Source of the DNA: Candidatus Neomicrothrix sp. UBA7884
GTDB lineage: Bacteria > Actinomycetota > Acidimicrobiia > Acidimicrobiales > MedAcidi-G1
Reading direction: 5' to 3'
Length of the DNA stretch: 32,014 nucleotides
Assembly: GCA_002501135.1 (NCBI GenBank)
Contig: DLRQ01000094.1
Coordinates: 3,001 to 35,014, forward strand
A program made the translations under genes and the position numbers. The notes under the pieces are model-generated. The model did not search any database. It was given only the letters and a program-made list of their open reading frames with translations, and had not been told where the DNA came from. Positions 7,213 through 14,852 of this stretch are shown one piece after another; position 1 is the stretch's first letter; the number at the start of each line of letters is the position of its first letter.

Positions 7213-7934
7213 CGCAGGATGCGCTGGTAGGCCCGGTTGGTGGCCTCACGCTCAAACCCGAGTTCGTTGTACATCCGGTTGGCAGGACGGTTGTCTGATT
7301 CCACGTAGAGAATCGCCCTACGCAGCCCCAGGTGGGCGAGCCACTCCAGGCCGGCGAGGGTCAGCTCACGACCGATGCCACGGCCGCGCAGGTCGGGATC
7401 GACCGCTATCGCATAGATCTCACCGACCGGGGGCTTGACGTCGCTGTGGACCTTGGTCCAGCAATAGCCTCCCAACTCGCCAGAGTCATTCTCCCAGATC
7501 CGAAAACCATCAGCATCGAACCAGGGTTCAGACATCCGGGACTCGAGGTCGGCCTCGGTCATGCCGCCCTGCTCCGGGTGCCAGTCGAATGCGCGGTTGT
7601 TCACCTCGAGGAACGCAGCCCTGTCCTGGTCAGCAAATGGTCGGGTTCTCAGCGATCCCGGAATGGCCGGAAGTTGCCTGCCCAACCTCCACAGGTCCCT
7701 GAACGGTGTGTAGCCGGCGGCCAGAGGTACGCGGTCACCGGCCTCGTCGGTGTTGTCGACCCAGAAGACGATGCGTCCACCGCCCTCGGCACCGAGGGCC
7801 TGCGCAGCCGCTTCGAGGAGGCGTTGGCGGCGCTCAGCCTCGCCTCTGGGCACGTCGACGGTGAGGAGCCAGTGGTCCTGGGTGGCGACCAGGGTGGCGG
7901 TATCCGTACCGTCCGAGACAACAAGTCGCTCCAT
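7209..7934 (-). CDS. mshD: Mycothiol synthase (MshD)
   Basis: A 241-residue tandem-GNAT enzyme that transfers acetyl from acetyl-CoA to Cys-GlcN-Ins, the last step of mycothiol synthesis. The diagnostic segment is FLEVNNRAFDWHPEQGGMTE followed by SRMSEPWFDADGF and CWTKVH. The acetyl-CoA loop in the C-terminal domain is VDPDLRGRGIGRELTLAGL, and VESDNRPANRMYNELGF ends the GNAT fold. The N-terminal GNAT half is more degenerate, as is usual. The ATG at 7934 is chosen because the extra 50 codons upstream read across the promoter and into nth and show no similarity. It begins a minus-strand run with rlmN. Mycothiol is restricted to Actinobacteria, so the gene is a useful taxonomic marker. Confidence 0.9.
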   Translation of the reverse strand: MERLVVSDGTDTATLVATQDHWLLTVDVPRGEAERRQRLLEAAAQALGAEGGGRIVFWVDNTDEAGDRVPLAAGYTPFRDLWRLGRQLPAIPGSLRTRPFADQDRAAFLEVNNRAFDWHPEQGGMTEADLESRMSEPWFDADGFRIWENDSGELGGYCWTKVHSDVKPPVGEIYAIAVDPDLRGRGIGRELTLAGLEWLAHLGLRRAILYVESDNRPANRMYNELGFEREATNRAYQRILR

Positions 7935-7942
7935 TCGGCAGG

Positions 7943-7948
7943 AGGCTA
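7943..7948 (-). promoter_or_regulatory. Possible -10 element of mshD
   Basis: TAGCCT on the minus strand lies eight bases before the mshD ATG. That would give a leader of only one or two bases. It faces the nth candidate -10 within a 52-base divergent gap. Confidence 0.35.
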
Positions 7949-7972
7949 CCGCCGGCAGGCCGCAGCGCCGGA

Positions 7973-7978
7973 TACTGT
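7973..7978 (+). promoter_or_regulatory. Possible -10 element of nth
   Basis: TACTGT lies eight bases before the chosen nth GTG at 7987, predicting a nearly leaderless transcript. It matches TANNNT but not the G at position three seen at the other sites. Confidence 0.3.
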
Positions 7979-7986
7979 CCGACGAC

Positions 7987-8628
7987 GTGGGAACACCGAG
8001 AACCCCCCGGGGACGAGCCAGGGAGGCGCACAGGCGCCTCGGAGGGGAGTATCCCGACGCCCAGTGCGAGCTCGACCATGCCAACCCGTTTCAACTCCTC
8101 GTAGCCACGATCCTGTCGGCCCAGTGCACGGACAAGAGGGTCAACATGGTTACCCCGGCGGTCTTCGCCGCCTATCCGGATGCCGATGCTCTTGCAGATG
8201 CCGCTCCCGAAGACCTCGAGAAACTGGTGCACTCCACCGGCTTCTACTCCGCAAAGGCGCGGAACCTGATGGGAATGGCCAGGAGGCTCGCCGACGTGTA
8301 CGACGGCGTGGTCCCCGGAGCCATGCCCGACCTGGTTTCGCTTCCCGGGGTCGGCCGCAAGACAGCGAACGTCGTTCGGAGCGTGGCCCTCGACCTGCCG
8401 GGTCTTCCCGTCGACACGCATGTCGGGCGGCTGGTCAGGCGACTCGGCATTACCGACGAGACCGATCCGGTGAAGGTCGAGATGGTCCTCAATCCAATGG
8501 TTCCAGCAGCCGAAAGAGGCCTGTTCAGCCTGCTCTTGATACTCCACGGCAGGAGAGTGTGCCCGAGTCGATCTCCGCGTTGTGAGGACTGCATGTTGAA
8601 CGACTACTGCCCGTCGTCGACAGTCTGA
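7987..8628 (+). CDS. nth: Endonuclease III (DNA glycosylase/AP lyase)
   Basis: A 213-residue base-excision-repair enzyme that removes oxidised pyrimidines and cleaves the abasic site. The helix-hairpin-helix LPGVGRKTANVV contains the catalytic Lys, and VDTHVGRLVRRLG contains the catalytic Asp. The C-terminal [4Fe-4S] ligands are complete: Cys-X6-Cys-X2-Cys-X5-Cys in CPSRSPRCEDCMLNDYC. The GTG at 7987 gives the usual length. The frame is open much further upstream (7750), but that portion overlaps mshD antisense and shows no similarity. It is divergent from mshD, and its last 25 bases overlap the end of a small minus-strand gene. Confidence 0.93.
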   Translation: MGTPRTPRGRAREAHRRLGGEYPDAQCELDHANPFQLLVATILSAQCTDKRVNMVTPAVFAAYPDADALADAAPEDLEKLVHSTGFYSAKARNLMGMARRLADVYDGVVPGAMPDLVSLPGVGRKTANVVRSVALDLPGLPVDTHVGRLVRRLGITDETDPVKVEMVLNPMVPAAERGLFSLLLILHGRRVCPSRSPRCEDCMLNDYCPSSTV

Positions 8629-8846
8629 CGGGTTCGGCGCTCCAACTCCCTGCGTGCACCCACAAGGTGGCGTTCAACCTCCAGGAGAGCCGACTGGCCG
8701 TCGGACCGGTCGCCCCCTTCCATGTCCCCAAGGATGCTCGCAACCCGCACAATCAGTTCGTCGAGCTGGCTGGCCAGTGAAGAGAGTTCCGCCTCAGGGT
8801 CCGGTACCACGTCGGAAGTCTGGCGCAGCGGCGCAGCGGCCGCCAC
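8604..8846 (-). CDS. Small helical protein, unknown function
   Basis: An 80-residue, charged, probably all-helical protein (PEAELSSLASQLDELIVRVA, then SALLEVERHLVGARRELERR). The heptad-like spacing of Leu/Val/Ile suggests a helical hairpin or coiled coil. It has no signal peptide or membrane segment and I do not recognise the family. It lies on the minus strand between nth and hisD, and its 3' end overlaps the nth 3' end by 25 bases. The start may be the GTG at 8846 or a GTG about 12 codons later. Its composition is protein-like and it is not a simple shadow of another gene, but the evidence that it is expressed is limited. Confidence 0.55.
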   Translation of the reverse strand: MAAAAPLRQTSDVVPDPEAELSSLASQLDELIVRVASILGDMEGGDRSDGQSALLEVERHLVGARRELERRTRQTVDDGQ

Positions 8847-8887
8847 CTACTACTTGAAATGCCCCCGTCCGCGACCACGCCGCCCGG

Positions 8888-8893
8888 TAGCGT
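8888..8893 (+). promoter_or_regulatory. -10 element, leaderless start of the his operon
   Basis: TAGCGT lies exactly six bases before the hisD GTG, so transcription would begin at the start codon. No Shine-Dalgarno sequence is needed in that arrangement. No good -35 box is seen at standard spacing. Confidence 0.5.
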
Positions 8894-8899
8894 GGCGGG

Positions 8900-10186
8900 G
8901 TGCTGACCCGACTCGACCTCCGCGGGTTCACCGGCTCTCTCGCCGATGTTTTGCCGCGTCCCGAACCTGTCGGCGAAGACGTGACCGAGGTGGTCCGCTC
9001 GATAATCGCCGCGATCAGAGACCGCGGAGACGAGGCGCTGGCCGAGTTCACAGAGCGATTTGACGGTGCATCTCCGCCGAGCCCCCGCATCGGTCGCCCC
9101 GAGATGCAAGAGGCTCTCCAGAGGGTAGGCGTCGACGTCAGCGAAGCCCTCCTGGCGTCGGCCGAGGCGATACGTGGACACCACGAGTACCAGGTCCGGC
9201 CTGAGACCAGGCATGAGGCCGGTGGCCTCGAGGTCCGTTCGATTCCCAGGCCGGTGCGTAGGGCCGGCTGCTATGTACCTGGCGGAAGGGCCACATATCC
9301 GTCCACGCTGCTCATGACAGCTGTTCCGGCGCGGGTCGCCGGGGTAGACGAGGTAGTCGTGTGTGTGCCGCCAGGGTCCGATGGTCTGATTCCTGATGCA
9401 ACCCTCGCTGCGGCAGCTGTCGCCGGGGTCGACGTAATTCACCCGGTGGGTGGAGCCCAGGCCATCGCCGCGCTTGCCTACGGAACGGCAAGTATCGATC
9501 CGGTCGACGTCATCGTGGGTCCAGGCAACATCTATGTCGCTGTCGCAAAACAGGAGGTTGCGGGTACTGTCGGGATTCCCGTGGGCTTCGCAGGTCCCTC
9601 TGAGGTAATAGTCATCGCCGATGCCACGGTCCCACCCGAGTTCGCCGCCGTTGACGTGGTTGTGCAGGCCGAACACGGACCCGACGGCCTGGCCTGGCTC
9701 ATCACCTGGGACGAGGCGGTTGCCGAGGCCGCTGAGGGCGCAATCGAGGAGATCGTCGCCGCATCACCCCGGAGGTCCGATATCGAGGCGACGCTCGCAG
9801 TGGCCGGCTACTGCGTGCTCGTCGACGGACCTGTGGAAGCCCTTGCTGTCGCCGACGAAATCGCTCCCGAGCACCTGCAGCTGATGTGTGCCGATGCAGG
9901 TGAGCTGTCCCTGAAGGTGAGGAACGCCGGTGCCGTGTTCTGTGGCCCGTTGTCACCGGCCTCTCTCGGCGACTACATGGCCGGGCCCAGCCATGTGCTT
10001 CCAACTGCCGGAACAGCCAGGTTCGCCGGGGCCCTGACGGTCTCGGACTTCACCAAGGATGTACACGTGGTTACCGCCGACCGGGCTGCCATCGAGCGAT
10101 TGGGGCCCCACATAGTGACCCTTGCCGAGGTTGAGGGACTCGATGCCCATGCCGAGTCCGTGAGGATGCGTCTGTCCGATGCCTGA
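8900..10186 (+). CDS. hisD: Histidinol dehydrogenase
   Basis: A 428-residue zinc enzyme that oxidises histidinol to histidine with two NAD, the last step of the pathway. The family signature GPGNIYVAVAKQEVAGTVGI is followed by DVVVQAEHGPDG, with the Gln and His zinc ligands. GDYMAGPSHVLPTAG carries the Asp ligand, and LDAHAESVRMR at the C-terminus carries the His ligand. EIAPEHLQLM is also conserved. The start is GTG at 8900, six bases after a TAGCGT hexamer. It is the first gene of hisD-C-B-H-A-F; hisC begins inside its last codons. Confidence 0.96.
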   Translation: MLTRLDLRGFTGSLADVLPRPEPVGEDVTEVVRSIIAAIRDRGDEALAEFTERFDGASPPSPRIGRPEMQEALQRVGVDVSEALLASAEAIRGHHEYQVRPETRHEAGGLEVRSIPRPVRRAGCYVPGGRATYPSTLLMTAVPARVAGVDEVVVCVPPGSDGLIPDATLAAAAVAGVDVIHPVGGAQAIAALAYGTASIDPVDVIVGPGNIYVAVAKQEVAGTVGIPVGFAGPSEVIVIADATVPPEFAAVDVVVQAEHGPDGLAWLITWDEAVAEAAEGAIEEIVAASPRRSDIEATLAVAGYCVLVDGPVEALAVADEIAPEHLQLMCADAGELSLKVRNAGAVFCGPLSPASLGDYMAGPSHVLPTAGTARFAGALTVSDFTKDVHVVTADRAAIERLGPHIVTLAEVEGLDAHAESVRMRLSDA

Positions 10187-11273
10187 ACCCGAGATCCCGT
10201 CAGGACGGACGGCACGCGCACGTTCAGACGTCGCCTCGCTGGTCGGCTACCACTCTCCCCAGGTCGAGGTCGAGGTTCGCCTCAACACCAATGAGGCGGC
10301 CGAGCCGCCACCGGCAGAGTTCATGTCTGACCTGCGCCGGGCTCTGGCCGGCGTCGACCTGAACAGGTATCCCGACAGGGGAGCGCTTCGCCTACGTACC
10401 GCCCTGGGTGAGCGGTACGGCCTCGACCCGGACTGGGTGTTCTGCGCCAACGGCTCAAACGAGGTGCTCCAGGCCCTGCTTCTCGCCTACGGAGGTGCAG
10501 GCCGCTCCGCAGCGGTTTTCGAACCTACCTACGCAATGCACTCACAGATCACCCGTATTACCGGTACCCGCTTGGTCAGGGCTCCCCGCCGTGCCGACTT
10601 CTCGCTCGACAGGGACCTTCTGGCCGAGGCTGTTGAGGTCGAACAGCCAGACATCTTGTTCCTGTGCTCCCCGAACAACCCGACCGGTCTGCTCGACCCC
10701 GAGGGCCTCGTGGAGAGTGCTCTTGACCTGCTTGAGCCCCGTGGCGGCCTCCTTGTCGTTGATGAGGCCTACGGCCAGTTCTCGCCTAGGAGCGCTGTCG
10801 GCCTCCTTGGAGAGGAGAGGTCGCTTGTGGTCACCAGGACCTTCTCAAAGACCTGGGCCATGGCAGGCCTGCGCCTCGGCTACCTGTTGGGGCCGCCGTG
10901 GTGCCGCAGCGAGTTGGAGAAGGTCGTGTTGCCATACCACCTCGACTCCATCAAGCAGGAGGCAGGAATCCTTGCCCTTGCCTACGGTGGCGAGATGCAG
11001 GAACGTGTCGAGGCTGTGATCACCGAGCGCGATCGCCTCGCGTCGGCTCTCGGTGAACTGCCCGTCACCGTCTGGCCGTCGCAGGCCAACTTCATCCTGT
11101 TCCGCCCAGAGGTGATGTCGGGGACGCAGGCATGGCAGGGACTCCTCGACAGGTCGGTTCTCGTGCGTGACTTCTCATCAGTGGCGGGTCTCGAGAACTG
11201 TCTACGGGTGACCATTGGTACACAGAGTGAGGACGACCGCTTTCTGGCCGCTCTCAGAGAGGTGTTGTTGTGA
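10179..11273 (+). CDS. hisC: Histidinol-phosphate aminotransferase
   Basis: A 364-residue fold-type I PLP enzyme that makes histidinol phosphate from imidazole-acetol phosphate and glutamate. The segment LCSPNNPTGLL is the conserved NPTG substrate/PLP region, VDEAYGQF holds the Asp-Tyr pair that contacts PLP, and TRTFSKTWAMAGLRLGYLLG holds the PLP-binding Lys. The ATG overlaps the hisD stop by eight bases, which indicates translational coupling. Assignment as HisC rather than another aminotransferase rests on the operon position and these motifs. Confidence 0.94.
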   Translation: MPEPEIPSGRTARARSDVASLVGYHSPQVEVEVRLNTNEAAEPPPAEFMSDLRRALAGVDLNRYPDRGALRLRTALGERYGLDPDWVFCANGSNEVLQALLLAYGGAGRSAAVFEPTYAMHSQITRITGTRLVRAPRRADFSLDRDLLAEAVEVEQPDILFLCSPNNPTGLLDPEGLVESALDLLEPRGGLLVVDEAYGQFSPRSAVGLLGEERSLVVTRTFSKTWAMAGLRLGYLLGPPWCRSELEKVVLPYHLDSIKQEAGILALAYGGEMQERVEAVITERDRLASALGELPVTVWPSQANFILFRPEVMSGTQAWQGLLDRSVLVRDFSSVAGLENCLRVTIGTQSEDDRFLAALREVLL

Positions 11274-11860
11274 CGGTACGAACCGGTTCATGTGAGCGCA
11301 CGACGAGCGAAACGGCGGTGAAGGTCGATATCGACCTCGATGGCGGGACAGTCTCCGCCTCGACCGGAATCCCGTTCTTTGACCACATGCTCGACCAGCT
11401 TGGACGACACGGTGGTTTCGGCCTGACGGTCGAGTGTCGCGGCGACCTCGAGATCGACGCGCACCACACAGTCGAGGATGTCGGTATAGCCATTGGCACG
11501 GCGTTCTCTGAGGCTCTCGGTGACAAGGCAGGGGTCAGGCGCTTTGCGTCCAACCGTGTTCCCCTCGACGAGGCTCTGGTCGACGTCTCGCTTGATCTGT
11601 CCGGACGCCCGTATCTGCACTACGAGGTTGACTTCCCCGGCCAGAAGATCCTTGGTGATCCTCCCTTCGACCCACAGTTGGTAGAGGAGTTCTGGCGCGC
11701 ATTCAGCGTTTCGGCAGCTCTGACACTGCACGTCGAGTCGATCCGCGGGGCTAACACCCACCACATTGTCGAGGCCTGCTTCAAGGCGGTCGCCAGGTCT
11801 CTCCGCGACGCAGTAGCCGTCGATGGTGATGCCGTACCGTCGACCAAGGGAAACCTGTGA
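11270..11860 (+). CDS. hisB: Imidazoleglycerol-phosphate dehydratase
   Basis: A 196-residue, monofunctional dehydratase that forms imidazole-acetol phosphate; there is no fused phosphatase domain. The metal-binding repeats are FDHMLDQLGRHGGF with EIDAHHTVEDVGIA in the first half and GANTHHIVEACFKAVARSL in the second. The GTG start overlaps the hisC stop in a GTGA arrangement. The histidinol-phosphate phosphatase needed by the pathway is not in this window. Confidence 0.96.
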   Translation: MTVRTGSCERTTSETAVKVDIDLDGGTVSASTGIPFFDHMLDQLGRHGGFGLTVECRGDLEIDAHHTVEDVGIAIGTAFSEALGDKAGVRRFASNRVPLDEALVDVSLDLSGRPYLHYEVDFPGQKILGDPPFDPQLVEEFWRAFSVSAALTLHVESIRGANTHHIVEACFKAVARSLRDAVAVDGDAVPSTKGNL

Positions 11861-12492
11861 CCGAAGGGCCACTTGTCGCTGTCCTCGACTACGGCATCGG
11901 CAACCTGAGGTCGGCTCAAAAGGCGCTCCAGCGGATGGGGGCCAGAGCCACCCTCACGGCAGACAGGGGCCTGATCGGCGAAGCGGCTGGAATCGTCCTG
12001 CCCGGTGTCGGAGCCTTCGGGCGTTGTCTCGAGGCGCTTGACGAGTCCGGGCTGACCGGTATTGCACGGGAAGCCGCTGTCGATGCTGCCACAGGAGGCA
12101 GGCCCTTCCTGGGTATCTGTGTGGGTATGCAGATGCTGTTCGATGGCAGCGACGAGTCTTCCGGCAGTCCGGGCCTCGGTGTGATCGAGGGGCGAGTCAG
12201 ACGCATCACGGGTGAAGTGAAGTGTCCTCAGATGCAGTGGAACCGCCTCGACATCACAGACGATGAAGCACTCTTTGCCGGCCTGCCGCCTGGTGCCTGG
12301 ATGTACTTCGTCCACGGATACACCGCACAGGTTGGCCCGGCCACCGTCGCCACATGCGAATACGGCACGCCGCTGTGTGCCGCCGTGCGAAGGGGGAACC
12401 TCTGGGGAGTCCAGTTCCACCCCGAGAAGTCCGGACGCACGGGGCTGAAGGTCCTCGGCAACTTCGTTGATTCGCTCCCAGGGGGTCCCTGA
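11857..12492 (+). CDS. hisH: Imidazole glycerol phosphate synthase, glutaminase subunit
   Basis: A 211-residue class I glutamine amidotransferase that supplies ammonia to HisF. LDYGIGNLRSAQKAL is the family N-terminus, LPGVGAFG the oxyanion region, LGICVGMQMLF the nucleophile Cys, and GVQFHPEKSG the catalytic His-X-Glu. The GTG start overlaps the hisB stop by four bases. It acts as a heterodimer with HisF, encoded two genes downstream. Confidence 0.96.
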   Translation: MTEGPLVAVLDYGIGNLRSAQKALQRMGARATLTADRGLIGEAAGIVLPGVGAFGRCLEALDESGLTGIAREAAVDAATGGRPFLGICVGMQMLFDGSDESSGSPGLGVIEGRVRRITGEVKCPQMQWNRLDITDDEALFAGLPPGAWMYFVHGYTAQVGPATVATCEYGTPLCAAVRRGNLWGVQFHPEKSGRTGLKVLGNFVDSLPGGP

Positions 12493-13226
12493 TGGGCCCG
12501 GCGCTGTATCCGGCTGTCGACCTGAGGGGTGGCAGGTATGTGAGGCTCGTGGAGGGCGACTTTGCCCGCGAGACCGTCTATGGCGACGACCCGGTTGAGC
12601 AGGCGCGCCGCTTCGAGGCAGCCGGAGCGCCATGGCTGCACGTGGTCGACCTGGATGCAGCTCTGACCGGTGACCCAGCCAACCGGGTTGCTGTCGCAGC
12701 AGTGGCGACAGCCCTGGACATACCGGTACAGGCCGGGGGTGGGGTTCGATCCATCGCAGACGCGGAGGCTCTCTTTGGCGCGGGTGTCAGCCGTGTCGTC
12801 ATGGGAACGGCAGCCCTGGAGAATCCTGCCCTCGTCGAACGGGTCGCCGAGTTGGGTGCGGTGGCAGTCGGAATCGACGTCAAGGGCGAGGAGGTGGCCC
12901 TGCGAGGCTGGACACAGGGGAGTGGCCTGACCCTCGCTGACGCAATCGGACTGTTTGATCCGGCATCAGTTGACGCTTTCGTCGTTACCCAGATCAACAG
13001 GGACGGCACCCTCGAAGGCCCCGATACCGACCTCCTGCGCGCTGCTCTCCGGGAAACAGACGTTGAGGTGATCGCATCCGGTGGGGTTGGGCAACTTCAT
13101 GACCTGGTGGCACTTGCCGCTCTGAGAGAAGACGGCAGTGGCATCGGCGGGATAATCCTCGGAAAGGCCCTCTACGAGGGAACGGTCGACCTTGAAGATG
13201 CTGTCAGGGCGATGGCGCAGACATGA
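12492..13226 (+). CDS. hisA: ProFAR isomerase (HisA), with PriA-like loop residues
   Basis: A 244-residue TIM-barrel isomerase acting on phosphoribosyl-formimino-AICAR-phosphate. LYPAVDLRGGRYVRLVEGDF gives the first catalytic Asp, GIDVKGEEVALRGW the loop, and VVTQINRDGTLEGPD the second half. Many actinobacteria use this gene (as PriA) also for the TrpF reaction. Here the loop contains Arg-Gly-Trp as in PriA, but the conserved LSGGIR segment of PriA reads QAGGGVR, and a separate trpF is present at 19416. Monofunctional HisA activity is therefore the safer assignment. The start overlaps the hisH stop by one base (TGATG). Confidence 0.93.
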   Translation: MGPALYPAVDLRGGRYVRLVEGDFARETVYGDDPVEQARRFEAAGAPWLHVVDLDAALTGDPANRVAVAAVATALDIPVQAGGGVRSIADAEALFGAGVSRVVMGTAALENPALVERVAELGAVAVGIDVKGEEVALRGWTQGSGLTLADAIGLFDPASVDAFVVTQINRDGTLEGPDTDLLRAALRETDVEVIASGGVGQLHDLVALAALREDGSGIGGIILGKALYEGTVDLEDAVRAMAQT

Positions 13227-13996
13227 GAACCGTGAGGGTCATCCCCTGCCTCGACGTCGACGGCGGACGGGTGGTTAAAGGGGTCAACTTCATCGACCTG
13301 CGCGATGCCGGTGACCCGGTCGAGTTGGCGCGGCGCTACGACGAGGAAGGTGCCGACGAGTTGGTGTTTCTCGACATAACGGCCTCCTCTGATTCCCGGG
13401 AGACCACCATCGACATGGTTCGCCACACCGCCGAGGAGGTGTTCATACCCTTCACCGTCGGAGGCGGGATCCGAAGCGTCGAGGATGCCAGGGCCATCCT
13501 GCGTGCAGGAGCCGACAAGGTCTCGGTCAACACCGCGGCCGTCGAGAGGCCGGACCTGATCGGTGAACTGGCTGCCGAGTTCGGGGAGCAGTGCGTGGTC
13601 GTGGCCGTTGACGGTCGACGCAACAGTGAGATCGATAGCGGTTTTGAGGTGTTCATCCACGGCGGTAGAACGCCGACGGGTCTCGATGCCGTCAAATGGG
13701 CCACCAGGGCCGACCAGTTGGGAGCAGGCGAGATCCTGTTGACCTCCATGGACAGCGACGGCACACGTGACGGGTTTGACATTCCGATGCTTCTTGCTGT
13801 CGGCGGCGCGGTCAGCGTTCCCCTGATTGCCAGCGGAGGGGTGGGCGGCCTCGACCACCTGGTTGAGGGGGCTGTTGAAGGTCGGGCCGATGCGGTGCTG
13901 GCCGCATCCATTTTCCACTTCGGTGAGCACACGATTGCCGAGGCAAAGGCCCACATGGTGGAAGCCGGGGTGGCCGTCCGACCTGCCGGTTCCTGA
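13223..13996 (+). CDS. hisF: Imidazole glycerol phosphate synthase, cyclase subunit
   Basis: A 257-residue TIM-barrel partner of HisH that makes imidazole glycerol phosphate and AICAR. VIPCLDVDGGRVVKGVNF is the standard N-terminus with the catalytic Asp. LVFLDITASSDSR, PFTVGGGIRSVEDAR, LTSMDSDGTRDGFD (second catalytic Asp) and PLIASGGVGGLDHL follow in order. The ATG overlaps the hisA stop in an ATGA arrangement. It is the last canonical his gene before the GroES-like gene. Confidence 0.97.
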   Translation: MRTVRVIPCLDVDGGRVVKGVNFIDLRDAGDPVELARRYDEEGADELVFLDITASSDSRETTIDMVRHTAEEVFIPFTVGGGIRSVEDARAILRAGADKVSVNTAAVERPDLIGELAAEFGEQCVVVAVDGRRNSEIDSGFEVFIHGGRTPTGLDAVKWATRADQLGAGEILLTSMDSDGTRDGFDIPMLLAVGGAVSVPLIASGGVGGLDHLVEGAVEGRADAVLAASIFHFGEHTIAEAKAHMVEAGVAVRPAGS

Positions 13997-14398
13997 GTGC
14001 ACCGCACAATGGCCGCCCCGCTGGGTACCGTTCCCCCGGTGGACAAACCAGCGATAGCCGCAGTTCCGGGCCCCTCTGACGCCGAGGGACTACCAATCAA
14101 GATGCTCAACGACCGGATACTGGTCGGCATCGACGGAGCAGAGGGTGAAAGGCGTTCATCGGGCGGAATTCTCATTCCTGCGACTGCCCAGATGGGCAAG
14201 CGCCTGGCCTGGGCCGAGGTGATCGCAACGGGGCCCAATGTCAGGGCCATGGAGATCGGCGACAAGGTGCTGTTCAACCCTGAGGACCGCTACGAGGTGG
14301 AGGTGCGGGGCCTCGACTACATCATCGTGCGCGAACGTGACATCCACGCCGTGGCTGCCCAGCGTCTCGAAGAGGGAAGCACCGGCCTCTACCTCTGA
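13997..14398 (+). CDS. GroES-family (Cpn10-like) co-chaperonin paralogue
   Basis: A 133-residue protein whose residues about 34-120 match the GroES fold: PIKMLNDRILVGID, then SSGGILIPATAQMGKRLAW (the mobile-loop Gly-Gly-hydrophobic motif), AEVIATGPNVRAMEIGDKVLF and LDYIIVRERDIHAV. The roof hairpin between GP and IGD is shorter than in E. coli GroES. There is no groEL in the window. The start could be the GTG directly after the hisF stop, giving a 33-residue Pro/Ala-rich leader, or the ATG at 14009; I keep the longer form with doubt. It is co-oriented with the his operon. The fold is well supported; its role as a real chaperonin lid is not. Confidence 0.82.
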   Translation: MHRTMAAPLGTVPPVDKPAIAAVPGPSDAEGLPIKMLNDRILVGIDGAEGERRSSGGILIPATAQMGKRLAWAEVIATGPNVRAMEIGDKVLFNPEDRYEVEVRGLDYIIVRERDIHAVAAQRLEEGSTGLYL

Positions 14399-14455
14399 TC
14401 GCTCTGCATCGCGACGGGCCCGTCAAATGCACTTCGCGTGACATCGGCGTGAACG

Positions 14456-14461
14456 TAGGCT
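14456..14461 (+). promoter_or_regulatory. -10 element, leaderless start of hisI-trpE
   Basis: TAGGCT lies exactly six bases before the hisI ATG, after a 69-base gap. It suggests that hisI-trpE forms its own transcription unit. The hexamer 17 bases upstream (TTCGCG) is only a poor -35. Confidence 0.5.
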
Positions 14462-14467
14462 GAGGCA

Positions 14468-14848
14468 ATGAGCGACCCAACAAGCTGTCACGGCAGGCCG
14501 ATTTCCGCTTCGGCGGAACAGTTGGCTGCTGTCAAATACAACGACGACGGCCTCGTGCCCGCAATAGTCCAAGAGGCCGACACCGGCCGTGTACTGATGA
14601 TGGCCTGGATGAACGCCGACTCGCTGGCCCAGACGCTTCAGACCGGGAGAACCTGGTTCTGGAGCCGTAGCCGCCAGGAGTACTGGTGCAAGGGCGAGAC
14701 CTCGGGCGACCGGCAGTACGTGCGCGAGGCTTACTTCGACTGCGACGGCGACACGCTCTTGTTCGTGGTCGACCAGGAGGGCAACGGTGCCTGCCACACA
14801 GGGGAGTACACCTGCTTCTTCAGCCCGTTCGGCGACGACGGCACCTGA
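14468..14848 (+). CDS. hisI: Phosphoribosyl-AMP cyclohydrolase
   Basis: A 126-residue zinc enzyme that opens the adenine ring of phosphoribosyl-AMP in histidine synthesis. GLVPAIVQEADTGRVLMMAW is the N-terminal signature, TWFWSRSRQEYWCKGETSG the active-site stretch, and FDCDGDTLLFVV and GACHTGEYTCFF carry the Cys and His metal ligands. No HisE pyrophosphatase domain is fused, so hisE is elsewhere. It has its own candidate promoter, and trpE begins four bases after its stop. Confidence 0.96.
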   Translation: MSDPTSCHGRPISASAEQLAAVKYNDDGLVPAIVQEADTGRVLMMAWMNADSLAQTLQTGRTWFWSRSRQEYWCKGETSGDRQYVREAYFDCDGDTLLFVVDQEGNGACHTGEYTCFFSPFGDDGT

Positions 14849-14852
14849 TCAC

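Noticed and set aside
7332..8585. Long plus-strand open frame covering mshD antisense and nth in another frame
   Set aside because: It shows no family similarity and is explained by GC-rich codon structure of the real mshD and nth genes.
8753..9676. 307-codon minus-strand open frame antisense to hisD
   Set aside because: It overlaps a certain hisD and has no recognisable motif; a shadow frame.
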